Positions 44,444 through 52,977 are shown, counted from the first letter of the stretch. The stretch is 64,000 nucleotides of DNA from Chryseobacterium sp. JM1 (GCF_000737715.1 NZ_JPRN01000016.1:1-64000), one strand, 5' to 3'. The notes: a model not told the origin generated them from the letters alone. Numbers and translations: made by a program.

Positions 44444-45370
44444 ATGAAAGTAACTGTAGTAGGTGCAGGCGCTGTAGGTGCAAGCTGTGCAGAATACATC
44501 GCAATGAAAAACTTCTGTTCAGAAGTAGTTTTAGTAGACATTAAAGAAGGATTTGCGGAAGGTAAAGCAATGGATTTGATGCAGACTGCATCGCTGAACG
44601 GATTCGATACAAAAATTACCGGAACAACAGGAGATTACAGCAAAACTGCAGGTTCTCATGTAGCAGTAATTACTTCAGGTATTCCAAGAAAACCTGGAAT
44701 GACCAGAGAAGAGCTGATCGGTATCAATGCAGGTATCGTGAAAGATGTTACTCAAAACCTGGTAAAACATTCTCCGGAAGTGATCATCATTGTGGTTTCT
44801 AACCCAATGGATACTATGGCTTATTTAGTACACAAAACTTCAGGTCTTCCAAAGCACAAAATCATCGGAATGGGTGGTGCATTAGACTCTGCAAGATTCA
44901 AATACAGATTGGCTGAAGCTTTGGAAAGTCCGATCTCTGATGTAGACGGTATGGTAATCGCTGCACACAGTGATACAGGAATGCTTCCATTATTGAGCAA
45001 AGCGACAAGAAATGGTGTTCCGGTAACTGAATTCCTAGATGAGGAGCAACAAAAATACGTCATCGAAGAAACTAAAGTAGGAGGTGCTACCTTAACTAAA
45101 TTATTAGGAACTTCAGCTTGGTATGCACCAGGTGCAGCAGTTTCTGTAATGGTTCAGGCTATCGCTTGCGACCAGAAAAAAATGATCCCTTGTTCTCTAA
45201 TGCTTGAAGGTGAATACGGACAAAATGATATCTGCTTAGGTGTTCCAGCTATTATCGGAGCGAACGGAGTAGAAAAAATCGTTAACGTAACGCTTACTGC
45301 AGAAGAGCAGTTGAAGTTTGCTGAAGCGGCTAATGCTGTGAGAGAAGTGAACGGAGATCTTAAGTTTTAA
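44444..45370 (+). CDS. mdh: malate dehydrogenase
   Basis: NAD-dependent TCA-cycle enzyme of 308 aa (LDH-like MDH group). The N-terminal VVGAGAVGASCAEYI is the dinucleotide site. The substrate-binding loop is SGIPRKPGMTREEL, followed by VSNPMDTMAYL, GMGGALDSARFKYRLAE, and the catalytic His region IAAHSDTGMLPL. All catalytic residues expected for malate appear present. It is monocistronic, with its own promoter and terminator. Confidence 0.96.
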   Translation: MKVTVVGAGAVGASCAEYIAMKNFCSEVVLVDIKEGFAEGKAMDLMQTASLNGFDTKITGTTGDYSKTAGSHVAVITSGIPRKPGMTREELIGINAGIVKDVTQNLVKHSPEVIIIVVSNPMDTMAYLVHKTSGLPKHKIIGMGGALDSARFKYRLAEALESPISDVDGMVIAAHSDTGMLPLLSKATRNGVPVTEFLDEEQQKYVIEETKVGGATLTKLLGTSAWYAPGAAVSVMVQAIACDQKKMIPCSLMLEGEYGQNDICLGVPAIIGANGVEKIVNVTLTAEEQLKFAEAANAVREVNGDLKF

Positions 45371-45393
45371 TTGATTTAAGCTTTATATAATAG

Positions 45394-45428
45394 CTCAGAG
45401 CGGCCAAAGGCCGCGCTGAGTTTTTTTT
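45394..45428 (+). terminator. terminator after mdh
   Basis: CTCAGaGCGGCC / GGCCGCgCTGAG with an AAA loop (45394-45420), one mismatch, followed by eight T. Confidence 0.85.
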
Positions 45429-45453
45429 ATCTGAATTTTTTGTCGGAATTTTA

Positions 45454-45480
45454 TTTATTTTCGGCGCGGCCGCAGGCCGC
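45454..45480. repeat. GC-rich dispersed palindrome, copy 1
   Basis: 27 bp identical to 47467-47493, centred on GCGGCC-GCA-GGCCGC. It lies between mdh and the A+T-rich cluster; the 3' arm is shorter than in copy 2. Confidence 0.75.
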
Positions 45481-45517
45481 TTTTATTATAAAAATGAATT
45501 TTATGAAGAGTGTAATT

Positions 45518-46111
45518 CTATTTGGACAATTCTGAGTAAACCAAATCAAGATCCTGAAATTTTAACTTACTAAAATTATCACTAGGAGTCTGAATCTCAT
45601 CTAAGCTAACAAAAAGAATTGAATAATCTTTAGAACCAAACTCCTTTTGCATAATTTGATCAGCTCTATCTCTGGTTACTATAGCTGTCCTTTTATATTC
45701 ATCATAATATTTCTTCTTGTTGTTGAAGTCAATAGGAATTGATGTTATCGTAATTTTATTAATTGAAGTTTTGGCAAATGCCTGAAATGCAATATATACA
45801 ATATCTCTTTTGACCATTTCACTAATTGTTTTGTCCGAATCTCCCTCTATGGTAGGCTTGGAAACTTGAATGTGTAAGTTTTTCTCATCAGTATTTATGA
45901 ATTTTAGAGTTCCTTGTTCAACCGTAAAATCATGAGCATCTTCTAGCATCTCTTTTACAGAGTTATATTTTTTTAATTCAGATGGACTGATATTTTGTGT
46001 TTGAGATGTTTCTATTTTTGTTTCGTTTTCTGTGATAACTGATTCGTTTTTTTTATCATTGCTACAGCTTAATAGTGCGCATATAGAAGCAATTAAGAGT
46101 GTTTTCTTCAT
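45518..46111 (-). CDS. lipoprotein of unknown function, 197 aa
   Basis: Predicted lipoprotein (ASICALLSC, Cys16) with a polar, Ser/Thr/Glu-rich linker followed by an alpha/beta domain (NSVKEMLEDAHDFTVEQGTL, DQIMQKEFGSKDYSILFVSL). I do not recognise the family. The N-terminus resembles that of the next lipoprotein (SCSNDKK against SCSNNKK), but the rest does not align by eye. It belongs to an A+T-rich group of three secreted-protein genes on one strand. Confidence 0.72.
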   Translation of the reverse strand: MKKTLLIASICALLSCSNDKKNESVITENETKIETSQTQNISPSELKKYNSVKEMLEDAHDFTVEQGTLKFINTDEKNLHIQVSKPTIEGDSDKTISEMVKRDIVYIAFQAFAKTSINKITITSIPIDFNNKKKYYDEYKRTAIVTRDRADQIMQKEFGSKDYSILFVSLDEIQTPSDNFSKLKFQDLDLVYSELSK

Positions 46112-46159
46112 TTATAATTAAATTTTAGTTATTACTTTAAGTAATATAATAGTTTTATC

Positions 46160-46681
46160 TTAATTGATATCAATTGTTTTGGCTAGGCTCTCAAAACTAT
46201 TATTATCATAATAATCGAGTTTACTATATCCGTTCATATTGTTGATTGTATAAATGGCTTTTATATTTTTCATGTCTTCATCCTCCATATATAATCCAGT
46301 GACAGGATTGTTTGGGAATTTTGCGGTATTAGATTTTTTAAAGAAAACTAATATTTGAAAATAGCCATTTGTGTAATCAGATTTAGCAGTTGAACAGTAG
46401 TCTTTTAATTGGTTCAAACTAATATCTTTATCAACTTCGAAAAGTGTCATTTGATTAAAATTACCATCACTTCTTATTTCCTTTTTACTGTCAATTACTT
46501 TCATTTTATCATTATTATATTTGGGTTGTATATCAATATGAGCATCGTTTTTTCCTTCTTGATTTGATGTTGTAAGGCCATCTCTTGAGTTTGTTATTTG
46601 GTGTTGCTCTTTTTTATTATTGCTACAGCTTAGAGAAATTAATGTTATAGTAGACAGGATTAGATTAAGTTTTACGTTCAT
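46160..46681 (-). CDS. lipoprotein of unknown function, 173 aa
   Basis: Lipoprotein signal TLISLSC (Cys19), a long charged linker, then a small domain (MTLFEVDKDISLNQLKDYCSTAKSDYTNG split around a single Cys). No family recognised. It lies 48 bp upstream of the 197-aa lipoprotein gene and 105 bp after the next upstream gene. Base composition is clearly more A+T-rich than mdh or the sdh genes. Confidence 0.7.
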   Translation of the reverse strand: MNVKLNLILSTITLISLSCSNNKKEQHQITNSRDGLTTSNQEGKNDAHIDIQPKYNNDKMKVIDSKKEIRSDGNFNQMTLFEVDKDISLNQLKDYCSTAKSDYTNGYFQILVFFKKSNTAKFPNNPVTGLYMEDEDMKNIKAIYTINNMNGYSKLDYYDNNSFESLAKTIDIN

Positions 46682-46786
46682 AATTGTTGTTTTGCAATAG
46701 TTTAAAGCTACAGAATCTTTATGCTTAAAAAATATGGAAAACCATAAGTAAATTCTTTTGTACTAATAAAAACTACATCGAGTTTT

Positions 46787-47353
46787 TTATTTTATCTGTC
46801 TTAAAACGTCTAATAACTCAGGAATTTTATTCACCTGTGATTCGGTCCAGAAATAATGTTCATTATCGGTTACACCGAAATCCTTTAAGTAAATAGAAAT
46901 TCTTCTCGTATTTTTTTCAATGTAAAAATTAAATGATATTTCCTTAGAATTAAAAATATAGGTGGTAGATTGTTTCTTTTCTGTCTTATCTTTTATGTTG
47001 GGAATAACGTATAATTCTATAAAGTGAATAAATTCTTCCACTTCATTTAAGTCAAGCCATGACGTTTTGAAAAACCTTCTTGATTTTCCCATAAAATCAT
47101 ATTTTGCATCCATATCAACCTGAATGGATTTTATTTTCTGATTGGTTTTTAAATTGATTGCTTCGACAGGGAAGAATGAAACTTCTTCACCTATACCTGA
47201 TCTAAAATCTGCTGTAATATTCCAATTTTTGTTGACTTGGGTAAAGTCTGCGCCATCAATGAATTTTCGTGTACTAGAATTTAAATCCTCTTTTTGCTGC
47301 GCTGAAATATATAAGCATGAGAACAAAAAGAAAATAATGGGGATTCTTTTCAT
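46787..47353 (-). CDS. secreted protein of unknown function, 188 aa
   Basis: Signal peptide MKRIPIIFFLFSCLYISAQQ, then a beta-rich domain (WNITADFRSGIGEEVSFFPV, STTYIFNSKEISFNFYIEKN) ending in a helix (VNKIPELLDVLRQIK). I do not recognise the family. It may form a transcription unit with the two lipoprotein genes downstream. The three genes are bounded by GC-rich palindromes at 45454-45480 and 47467-47505. Confidence 0.7.
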   Translation of the reverse strand: MKRIPIIFFLFSCLYISAQQKEDLNSSTRKFIDGADFTQVNKNWNITADFRSGIGEEVSFFPVEAINLKTNQKIKSIQVDMDAKYDFMGKSRRFFKTSWLDLNEVEEFIHFIELYVIPNIKDKTEKKQSTTYIFNSKEISFNFYIEKNTRRISIYLKDFGVTDNEHYFWTESQVNKIPELLDVLRQIK

Positions 47354-47466
47354 GATAATTGATTTAAATTTTCAGTTTAAATATAATAACATGTATGGTA
47401 TGAATATTACGGGAATCCGTACTAGAGGACTCTTGAGTGACTTTTTGAGGGTTTGGTGAGTGTATG

Positions 47467-47505
47467 TTTATTTTCGGCGCGGCCGCAGGCCGCGCCGAAA
47501 ATAAA
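47467..47505. repeat. GC-rich dispersed palindrome, copy 2 (perfect 18-bp stem)
   Basis: TTTATTTTCGGCGCGGCC / GGCCGCGCCGAAAATAAA with a GCA loop. The first 27 bp are identical to 45454-45480. It can act as a bidirectional terminator. Confidence 0.8.
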
Positions 47506-47537
47506 TAAAATAAAGCTCGCCGTTCATATAAAAAAAG

Positions 47538-47562
47538 AAAACGCACTCAGAGCGCGTTTTTA
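47538..47562 (-). terminator. hairpin after the RDD remnant
   Basis: AAAACGC / GCGTTTT around ACTCAGAGC, preceded by an A-rich run on the + strand. Confidence 0.5.
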
Positions 47563-47579
47563 TGTTGATTTTCAGTAGA

Positions 47580-48028
47580 TTATTTTTTGAGTATTTCTCT
47601 CCATTGATAAATAGGTTTGATAACATTGTAAGAATAATACTTTCTTGCAATACCAATATCGAATCCTGAGCCGATCACTACGTTGAGTATGCTTTGATCT
47701 GTTTTATAGACATTGCTGCTGATAAATGTTTCAACGGCCTCTTTGACAACCGGGTCATTCTCCATATTGCCGTTGAATTCCTGTTTTTGATCCGTTCATA
47801 TGGATATAGTATAGACAGGTTTTTTATTGTCAGGCGGAAAGTAATTAAAATTGAAAAATAAGTCAGAGAAATAGCCCAGCCAATGAATTTGGCGCTTTCT
47901 CCCATGGAAATAAAGATATTTTCAAAGGTGAACCCTAATATAAACCCTAAGATTCCAAGGATCAACGAATCAATGAGTAAGGCCCATATTCTGGTCCAGA
48001 AACCGGATAAAAACAAATTGTTTTTCAT
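47580..48028 (-). pseudogene. broken RDD-family membrane protein gene
   Basis: The first part (from 48028) encodes MKNNLFLSGFWTRIWALLID and two membrane helices, a typical RDD-domain start (R and D in GFWTRIWALLIDSLILG). After the second helix the expected family sequence is lost, and the frame runs to 47678 with no membrane or family character. A second frame (about 47795 to 47580) carries coherent sequence (ENDPVVKEAVETFISSNVY, YYSYNVIKPIYQWREILKK) that looks like the tail of a protein. An internal deletion plus frameshift is the simplest reading; I cannot exclude a short intact 116-aa protein. Confidence 0.55.
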
Positions 48029-48119
48029 TTTGGTATTAATTTTAGAGCCCGAAAGTAATGAAATTCTACCGTTGGCCTAAAACAAAAGAGTGTACCAGTC
48101 AGTTATTGGCTAAAATAAG

Positions 48120-49040
48120 TTACTTTTTGTGTTTTCGCACAAAATTGCAAACGGCATTCGAAAATTCCGCATTTTTCTCATAATACAGAAGATGTCCGCC
48201 ATCAATAGATACCACTTTCTGATCAGGGAACTGAAACGTTTTGTAGTGTTGTGTTCCTACAGCTTTATCTTTTTTTCCGGTGATAATTAAAACAGGAATG
48301 TGAATATCTTTGGTAAATGGTGCATGATCGATGTAATATTCAGGATAATCTTTTGGTTTCGAAATGACGGCCATCCCGAAATCTATGATTCTTGGATGAA
48401 GGGAATCTATTTTATCGGTCTGCTTAATGGTTTCAATATCTTCGGTGAGAAATTTATATCCGATTCTTTTCTTCCTTAATGCTGCACTTATTTTTGACAG
48501 CTCAGCAGAAAGGCTGTCTTCAGGAACGGCTTTATTAGGCTGTTGCAGCAGGCTATTTCCATATTCAATCTGCTCTTTTAAAGATTCATTGTTGAGAAAA
48601 TGAAGTGTAATATTAGCCAGAATCAATCCTTTCGTATGTTGTGGGTATTTTTTAGCGTAATGAGTCGCGATAATTCCTCCAAAAGAATGAGCTAATAAAA
48701 AGACTTGATCAATTTTTAGGTGTTGTCTGAGTTCTTCAATATCCTGAACCATTGCCTCCAGATGATAGTTGTCTGATGTCCCCGACTGTCCTGAACCACG
48801 CTGATCCATATAGATCATCTTCATATTTTTTTCTAGACTGCTTCCGCCCAAAAGTTCAAATGAAGGATATCCCTGCCCCGGACCTCCCGGAACATAAATA
48901 CATGCTTCTCCTTTTCCGGAAACTTTATAATTGATCCTGACATGGTCGGAGGTTTCAAAAGACCTTTCCATATTGCCTTTCTGCGCCGAAACTATGTTGG
49001 CAGCCAGAAATAAAAACAGGAGTAAGCAGATGTTTTTCAT
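48120..49040 (-). CDS. secreted alpha/beta hydrolase
   Basis: 306 aa from MKNICLLLFLFLAANIVSAQ, a signal peptide; an upstream ATG at 49064 would bury the signal. The alpha/beta-hydrolase fold is visible: oxyanion VPGGPGQGYPSF, nucleophile elbow FLLAHSFGGIIATH (Ser in AHSFGG), LIITGKKDKAVG with the Asp, and SIDGGHLLYYE with the His. The HGGPG-like motif places it near proline iminopeptidase/epoxide-hydrolase types. Substrate unknown. Confidence 0.85.
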   Translation of the reverse strand: MKNICLLLFLFLAANIVSAQKGNMERSFETSDHVRINYKVSGKGEACIYVPGGPGQGYPSFELLGGSSLEKNMKMIYMDQRGSGQSGTSDNYHLEAMVQDIEELRQHLKIDQVFLLAHSFGGIIATHYAKKYPQHTKGLILANITLHFLNNESLKEQIEYGNSLLQQPNKAVPEDSLSAELSKISAALRKKRIGYKFLTEDIETIKQTDKIDSLHPRIIDFGMAVISKPKDYPEYYIDHAPFTKDIHIPVLIITGKKDKAVGTQHYKTFQFPDQKVVSIDGGHLLYYEKNAEFSNAVCNFVRKHKK

Positions 49041-49118
49041 AGTATAATAACAGTTGAAAGACATGGTTTATTACTTTAAGATAGATTGTTTTTTTATCCT
49101 GATTTCAACGGAGACAAT

Positions 49119-49367
49119 TCATTTTAAATTTCTTCGTTTTATTTCTTTTTCAAATCCTTTCCAGTTAATGATACTGACGATGAGTAAAGGAAGAAGACAG
49201 ATCGGAAAAATCATGAGGGGAGTAAACCCTTTACTGAGCGCCAGAACGATGGTGGCAGAAAATAGCAGTATTATGGAGGCTCCCAGTATAACGGTTAGAA
49301 TTTTGAGCTTCTTTTCATTATTTATCAGTTCTTCATCAGTGTATTCGGTTATTAGTTTGTTTCTCAT
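49119..49367 (-). CDS. 82-aa two-helix membrane protein
   Basis: Two hydrophobic segments (VILGASIILLFSATIVLAL, FPICLLPLLIVSIINW) between charged ends (EYTDEELINNEKKLK at the N-terminus, FEKEIKRRNLK at the C-terminus). No family recognised. It begins 1 nt after the stop of the 161-aa membrane-protein gene, so the two are translated together. Confidence 0.68.
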   Translation of the reverse strand: MRNKLITEYTDEELINNEKKLKILTVILGASIILLFSATIVLALSKGFTPLMIFPICLLPLLIVSIINWKGFEKEIKRRNLK

Positions 49368-49368
49368 A

Positions 49369-49854
49369 TTAGTTTTTATTGATGACTTGCAGATGGCCGA
49401 TACTTCCGACAGGAGCTATTTTAATCTGTTTTTCACCCTTTTTGACATAAAAGTAATAAATACTGTTGATATCAATCAGATAGATCGGGGATGTTTCTCC
49501 CGAACCGGTGGTAAGGGTGTAGTTTTGTTTTAAAGTCTGGGTATCCAGCCTTTTTTTTATTTTCACTCCCTGCCCAATTCCCAATCCTACAAACAGAGCC
49601 AAAAACTCAAATCCTATCAATATCAAAAATACAGGAATCAAGGCTTTTCGAAGTTCACGTTTATCCAGATCCGGATTCATTCTATAGCTTTTCAGTATTT
49701 TCTGAACCAGATTGGTATGGCTGTATTTAATAAATAAAACCTGAATTAAAAAGAAAAGTAACACTACCGAAAGCACCATGAGGATCAGTATAGGATTGGA
49801 GATCATATCTGAAACTGGACTGATCAGAATATCCGTAAGAGAAGAATACTTCAA
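49369..49854 (-). CDS. 161-aa membrane protein of unknown function
   Basis: Two membrane helices (about residues 18-42 and 68-92) and a C-terminal beta-rich domain (YTLTTGSGETSPIYLIDINS, YVKKGEKQIKIAPVGSIGHL). I do not recognise a family. It is co-transcribed with the 82-aa membrane protein gene (1-nt gap). A GG-leader peptide gene lies upstream at 50064-50297 on the same strand, 209 bp away. Confidence 0.68.
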   Translation of the reverse strand: MKYSSLTDILISPVSDMISNPILILMVLSVVLLFFLIQVLFIKYSHTNLVQKILKSYRMNPDLDKRELRKALIPVFLILIGFEFLALFVGLGIGQGVKIKKRLDTQTLKQNYTLTTGSGETSPIYLIDINSIYYFYVKKGEKQIKIAPVGSIGHLQVINKN

Positions 49855-50063
49855 AATATTGATTCCTAAAGGATAAAAAAGGATAGTTTCCTTTAATAAT
49901 CCAAGTATTATTAAATATATATATCATAATGGAAGAAATGATTGAATTTTTTCTAAATATTTCATTGCACTAAGATATTATTTTTCCACTATCAAAAATA
50001 GAAGCAAAATAAAAAAGAGCGGTATAAATACACCGCCCTCAAGATTTATCTAACAAAAATTTT

Positions 50064-50297
50064 TTAAATATAAACACATCCGCATCCGGTTTCCCACTCT
50101 TGGCACAGATGCATCGGCTCAGTGCAGCCTCCTCCCGGATGACCTCCTCCCGCAACTCTATAGCAGATACCATCATTGCAGTAATAAGAGCCTATGGTAC
50201 GTGGGCAGTTACCGTCGGCATCACATATACCATATGCGATATCGCCTCCGCTGATGAATTCAAGCTGCTTTCTTGTTAATTTCTTTAAATTTTTCAT
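50064..50297 (-). CDS. GG-leader Cys-rich bacteriocin-like peptide
   Basis: 77 aa. The leader MKNLKKLTRKQLEFISGG is the double-glycine type widespread in Chryseobacterium (annotated as bacteriocin-like or chryseobasin-related leaders). The core has eight Cys and is Gly-rich (GGGHPGGGC, TGCGCVYI). It is probably exported and perhaps modified or disulfide-bonded. No peptidase-ABC transporter, MNIO enzyme or other RiPP gene lies next to it, so it is an orphan precursor in this window. Confidence 0.8.
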   Translation of the reverse strand: MKNLKKLTRKQLEFISGGDIAYGICDADGNCPRTIGSYYCNDGICYRVAGGGHPGGGCTEPMHLCQEWETGCGCVYI

Positions 50298-50510
50298 AGC
50301 AGTTAATATTTTTCATTTGTTGATTACTAATATAAGAAATTTTAATACACAATAATGTGATTTAAATGATATTATTTAAAATTTAAATGTTTAATCATTG
50401 AAATAATTAAAAAAATGGATAGCAAAGAAACTTTTTTATGTAGTTTACTAATGAAACTGCGGAAAAGAATTATTTCTCCCCCGCAGTTAAGACCGGATAT
50501 ATGGAACCAG

Positions 50511-51248
50511 CTATTTGTTCATAACACTGAAAGCACCTTCAGAGCCTGTAAAAAAGCTGGTGTACAGGACTTCTGTATTCCCGACACGGATCTCGTAGGT
50601 ATCTTCAAGCAGGCCTTTTACAAAACTGTCTGCCACCTCTGAAGCGGGAATACCATTCTCTCTGCCTCCGATTTCTGCTGAAAAATCTGTATTGACAAGG
50701 GGAGGCATCAGTTCAAAAACTTTCACAGAAGTGTCTTTAGCCAGCTCGTATCTGAGCAGTTGTGTATAAGAATGTAGAGCGGCTTTAGAATCAGAATAGG
50801 TAGGAACGTGTGAACCCGGAGCAAACGCAACAATGGAAGAAACATTGACTACCGCTGAATTTTCTTCCTGTTTCAGTAATGGAAGCAGTTTTTCAGTCAG
50901 GCGGATGGGGGCAAAATAATTGGTCTCAAATTCTGCAGAAGCTTTGGTATACGTATCTGAAGCATCAGAAAGCGTGTACGCGTAAGCATGTCCGGCATTG
51001 TTGATCAGGATATTCAATCCCCCGAAATTAAGCTTAATTTCTTCCACCAATCGGTCTACATCTTTTTCGTTGGTGATGTCAGCCTGTAGGGTAAAGACAT
51101 TTTCAAGACCTTCTGCCGCAGCGTCCAGCTTTTCTTTGTTTCTTCCTGCAATAATAATTTTGTTGGATGCATTCAGTAATTTTGCAATTTCCAGTCCGAT
51201 TCCTGAGCCTCCGCCAGTGATTAGAATAGTGTTGTTGGTAATGTTCAT
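50511..51248 (-). CDS. short-chain dehydrogenase/reductase
   Basis: Cytoplasmic NAD(P)-dependent oxidoreductase of 245 aa. Cofactor motif ILITGGGSGIGLEIAKLL, then NNAGHA, catalytic NVSSIVAF with Ser and YSDSK (YxxxK, about residues 150-154). It resembles the DltE-like SDRs often regulated by an adjacent TetR protein. A TetR gene lies 69 bp upstream on the same strand, and the same operator occurs before both genes (51284-51301 and 51933-51950). Confidence 0.9.
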   Translation of the reverse strand: MNITNNTILITGGGSGIGLEIAKLLNASNKIIIAGRNKEKLDAAAEGLENVFTLQADITNEKDVDRLVEEIKLNFGGLNILINNAGHAYAYTLSDASDTYTKASAEFETNYFAPIRLTEKLLPLLKQEENSAVVNVSSIVAFAPGSHVPTYSDSKAALHSYTQLLRYELAKDTSVKVFELMPPLVNTDFSAEIGGRENGIPASEVADSFVKGLLEDTYEIRVGNTEVLYTSFFTGSEGAFSVMNK

Positions 51249-51283
51249 GACATTTTTTGTATTAAATTAATAAGTATTTTAAA

Positions 51284-51301
51284 TTGTACTATTTGGTACA
51301 A
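51284..51301. promoter_or_regulatory. TetR operator before the SDR gene
   Basis: TTGTAC-TATTTG-GTACAA, a perfect 6-bp dyad with a 6-nt spacer, 36 bp before the SDR start; it differs by one base from the site at 51933-51950. Confidence 0.75.
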
Positions 51302-51317
51302 AATTGATTAAATTTTT

Positions 51318-51902
51318 TTAATCCAGTATGTTAAGATTCATTTTAAGAATGCTTCTCAAAATTTCCGGTGAGCTTTCCATTCTTCTGGTGACATGGATTC
51401 CGTTCCATAAATTACTCAGGTGCCAGCCGATCATTTCCGGATCTTCAGTACTGGTGATCTGTCTGTTTTTTTGTGCATTTCTGATGGTTTCTGCAAACAG
51501 GGCTTGTAGCTTTTTCAGCAATTGAGCGGTGATCTTTTTTATGTCATGATCCTTTTCAGAAAGCTGTACCAGGGCATTTCCCAAATAACAGCCCCGTTCT
51601 TTATCACAGTCTGAAGCATCGGCCAAACTCAGAAAAAACTCTTTAATGAATTGAATTGGATCATCAGAGACAGCCAAATTTCCGGAGAATTTTTGATAGA
51701 AACTGTCTGAAAACTGTCTGATCGAACGGATATAAAGTTCCTGTTTTCCCCCTTTAAAAGCAAGATAAAAACTGCCTTTCCCGATTCCCATAGCGCAAAG
51801 CAGTTCATCGGCAGAAGCTGTATCATAGCCTTTGTCTTTGAAAACTTCAGTTGCTTTTGCAACGGCTTCCTGCTCGTCGAATATTTTAGGTCTTCCTGCC
51901 AT
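51318..51902 (-). CDS. TetR/AcrR-family transcriptional repressor
   Basis: 194 aa from MAGRPKIFDEQEAVAKATEV. An N-terminal HTH (about residues 8-55; YDTASADELLCAMGIGKGS, FYLAF) is followed by the ligand-binding helical domain. A longer frame to 51950 would run through the operator, so the start at 51902 is preferred. Autoregulation and control of the downstream SDR gene are inferred from the paired operators. The inducer is unknown. Confidence 0.9.
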   Translation of the reverse strand: MAGRPKIFDEQEAVAKATEVFKDKGYDTASADELLCAMGIGKGSFYLAFKGGKQELYIRSIRQFSDSFYQKFSGNLAVSDDPIQFIKEFFLSLADASDCDKERGCYLGNALVQLSEKDHDIKKITAQLLKKLQALFAETIRNAQKNRQITSTEDPEMIGWHLSNLWNGIHVTRRMESSPEILRSILKMNLNILD

Positions 51903-51919
51903 CGGGATTATTTCTGCGA

Positions 51920-51950
51920 CAAAGGTATGCAATTGTACTATTCGGTACAA
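51920..51950 (-). promoter_or_regulatory. tetR promoter with operator in the spacer
   Basis: On the - strand TTG (51950-51948) and TACCTTTG (51927-51920) are 20 nt apart. The dyad TTGTAC-TATTCG-GTACAA (51933-51950) covers the -33 box and spacer, so bound repressor would block polymerase. Confidence 0.75.
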
Positions 51951-52023
51951 AATAAAAAACTCAATATGTTTTATAGTTTTTGTCGATCAAAAAAATTAAG
52001 AGATAGAGTAAAAATGCTTCATC

Positions 52024-52557
52024 CTATAAATCTAAAGTCATAAAAACAGCCGTTTCCTCCGGATTTTCATACAGTCTTGTATTGATTCCTGTAATGCTGA
52101 ATCCCATTCTCCCGTAGAACTGTATCGCCTGATAATTGGTATTCTGCGTTTCAAGCTCAATAATTCTGCAGTTTAAATGTCTGGCTTCACGAACAGCATT
52201 TTTGATGAGCTGGGCTCCGGCTCCGTTTCTCCTGAATTTTTCACTGATCAGAATATTTTCAATATAAAAGCTGTTATTCCATGTTCTGTGTTCGCAGATG
52301 ATCCAGCCCATAAGCTCTCCATCTTCAAAAATGCCGAAAGAATGTCCTTTTTCAATGATTTCATTAAGCTCTTCAATGTCGTTGGAATGAGTTTCCCAGA
52401 CCTTAGAGTAGGGTATGTTTTTTTCTTTTAATACAAACTCAAAAGAGCCAGCGTATTCAACAAAAGAAACGGAGAGGATTTTGTCTGTATTGTATCCGTT
52501 AAGTCCCCAATTGAGTGTGGGATTTTCAGTCAGTTTTTCTAATTTTTTTATTTCCAT
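52024..52557 (-). CDS. GNAT-family N-acetyltransferase
   Basis: 177 aa acetyl-CoA-dependent acetyltransferase. The acetyl-CoA loop is SEKFRRNGAGAQLIKNAV (about residues 110-127), after the beta4 strand FYIENILI, with a conserved C-terminal NYQAIQFYGRMGFSITG. Substrate unknown. It begins a group with VOC and hypothetical genes on the same strand (17-bp and 10-bp gaps). Confidence 0.88.
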   Translation of the reverse strand: MEIKKLEKLTENPTLNWGLNGYNTDKILSVSFVEYAGSFEFVLKEKNIPYSKVWETHSNDIEELNEIIEKGHSFGIFEDGELMGWIICEHRTWNNSFYIENILISEKFRRNGAGAQLIKNAVREARHLNCRIIELETQNTNYQAIQFYGRMGFSITGINTRLYENPEETAVFMTLDL

Positions 52558-52574
52558 GGAAATATGATTGATTG

Positions 52575-52967
52575 TTATTGAATTTCAGTACAGATTTCTA
52601 CTAAATAATGATCCGGATCTTTGACATAAGCAACCTGTTGTCCCCAAGGTTTTACCGCTATATCTTCATATAGAACAGCTCCGTTTTGAACCGCTTTTTC
52701 TACCAGTTTCTCCACATTATCCGTAGTAAATCCCAATTCGATTCCAAATGGTTTTTCTTCAGATTTAGAAGACAAAAATCCTTTTTTTATATTGGAACTG
52801 GCTAAACTTATGGAGGCAAAAGAAAGACTGGTTTCCCCAGTAAGCAGTTCCCCGTAATCTTTTTCAGGGGTGATGAATTTAATGGGTAAGTCAAAAGTCT
52901 GATGGTAAAAGTTCATTGACTTCTCCACATCTTCAACGTATAAAATAACATACTTGAATTTTATCAT
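52575..52967 (-). CDS. VOC-superfamily (glyoxalase/dioxygenase-fold) protein
   Basis: 130 aa with paired beta-alpha-beta-beta-beta modules: FKYVILYVEDVEKSMNFYHQ and a second half starting IELGFTTDNVEKLVEKAV, ending VKDPDHYLVEICTEIQ. The glyoxalase/bleomycin-resistance fold is clear; ligand and chemistry are unknown. It sits between GNAT and hypothetical genes. Confidence 0.88.
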   Translation of the reverse strand: MIKFKYVILYVEDVEKSMNFYHQTFDLPIKFITPEKDYGELLTGETSLSFASISLASSNIKKGFLSSKSEEKPFGIELGFTTDNVEKLVEKAVQNGAVLYEDIAVKPWGQQVAYVKDPDHYLVEICTEIQ

Positions 52968-52977
52968 AATGATGGTT

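Noticed and set aside
45454..47505. Palindrome-bounded cluster considered as a composite transposon
   Set aside because: No transposase or integrase, the boundary sequences are direct copies with different 3' arms, and no target duplication was seen; kept only as a rearrangement candidate.
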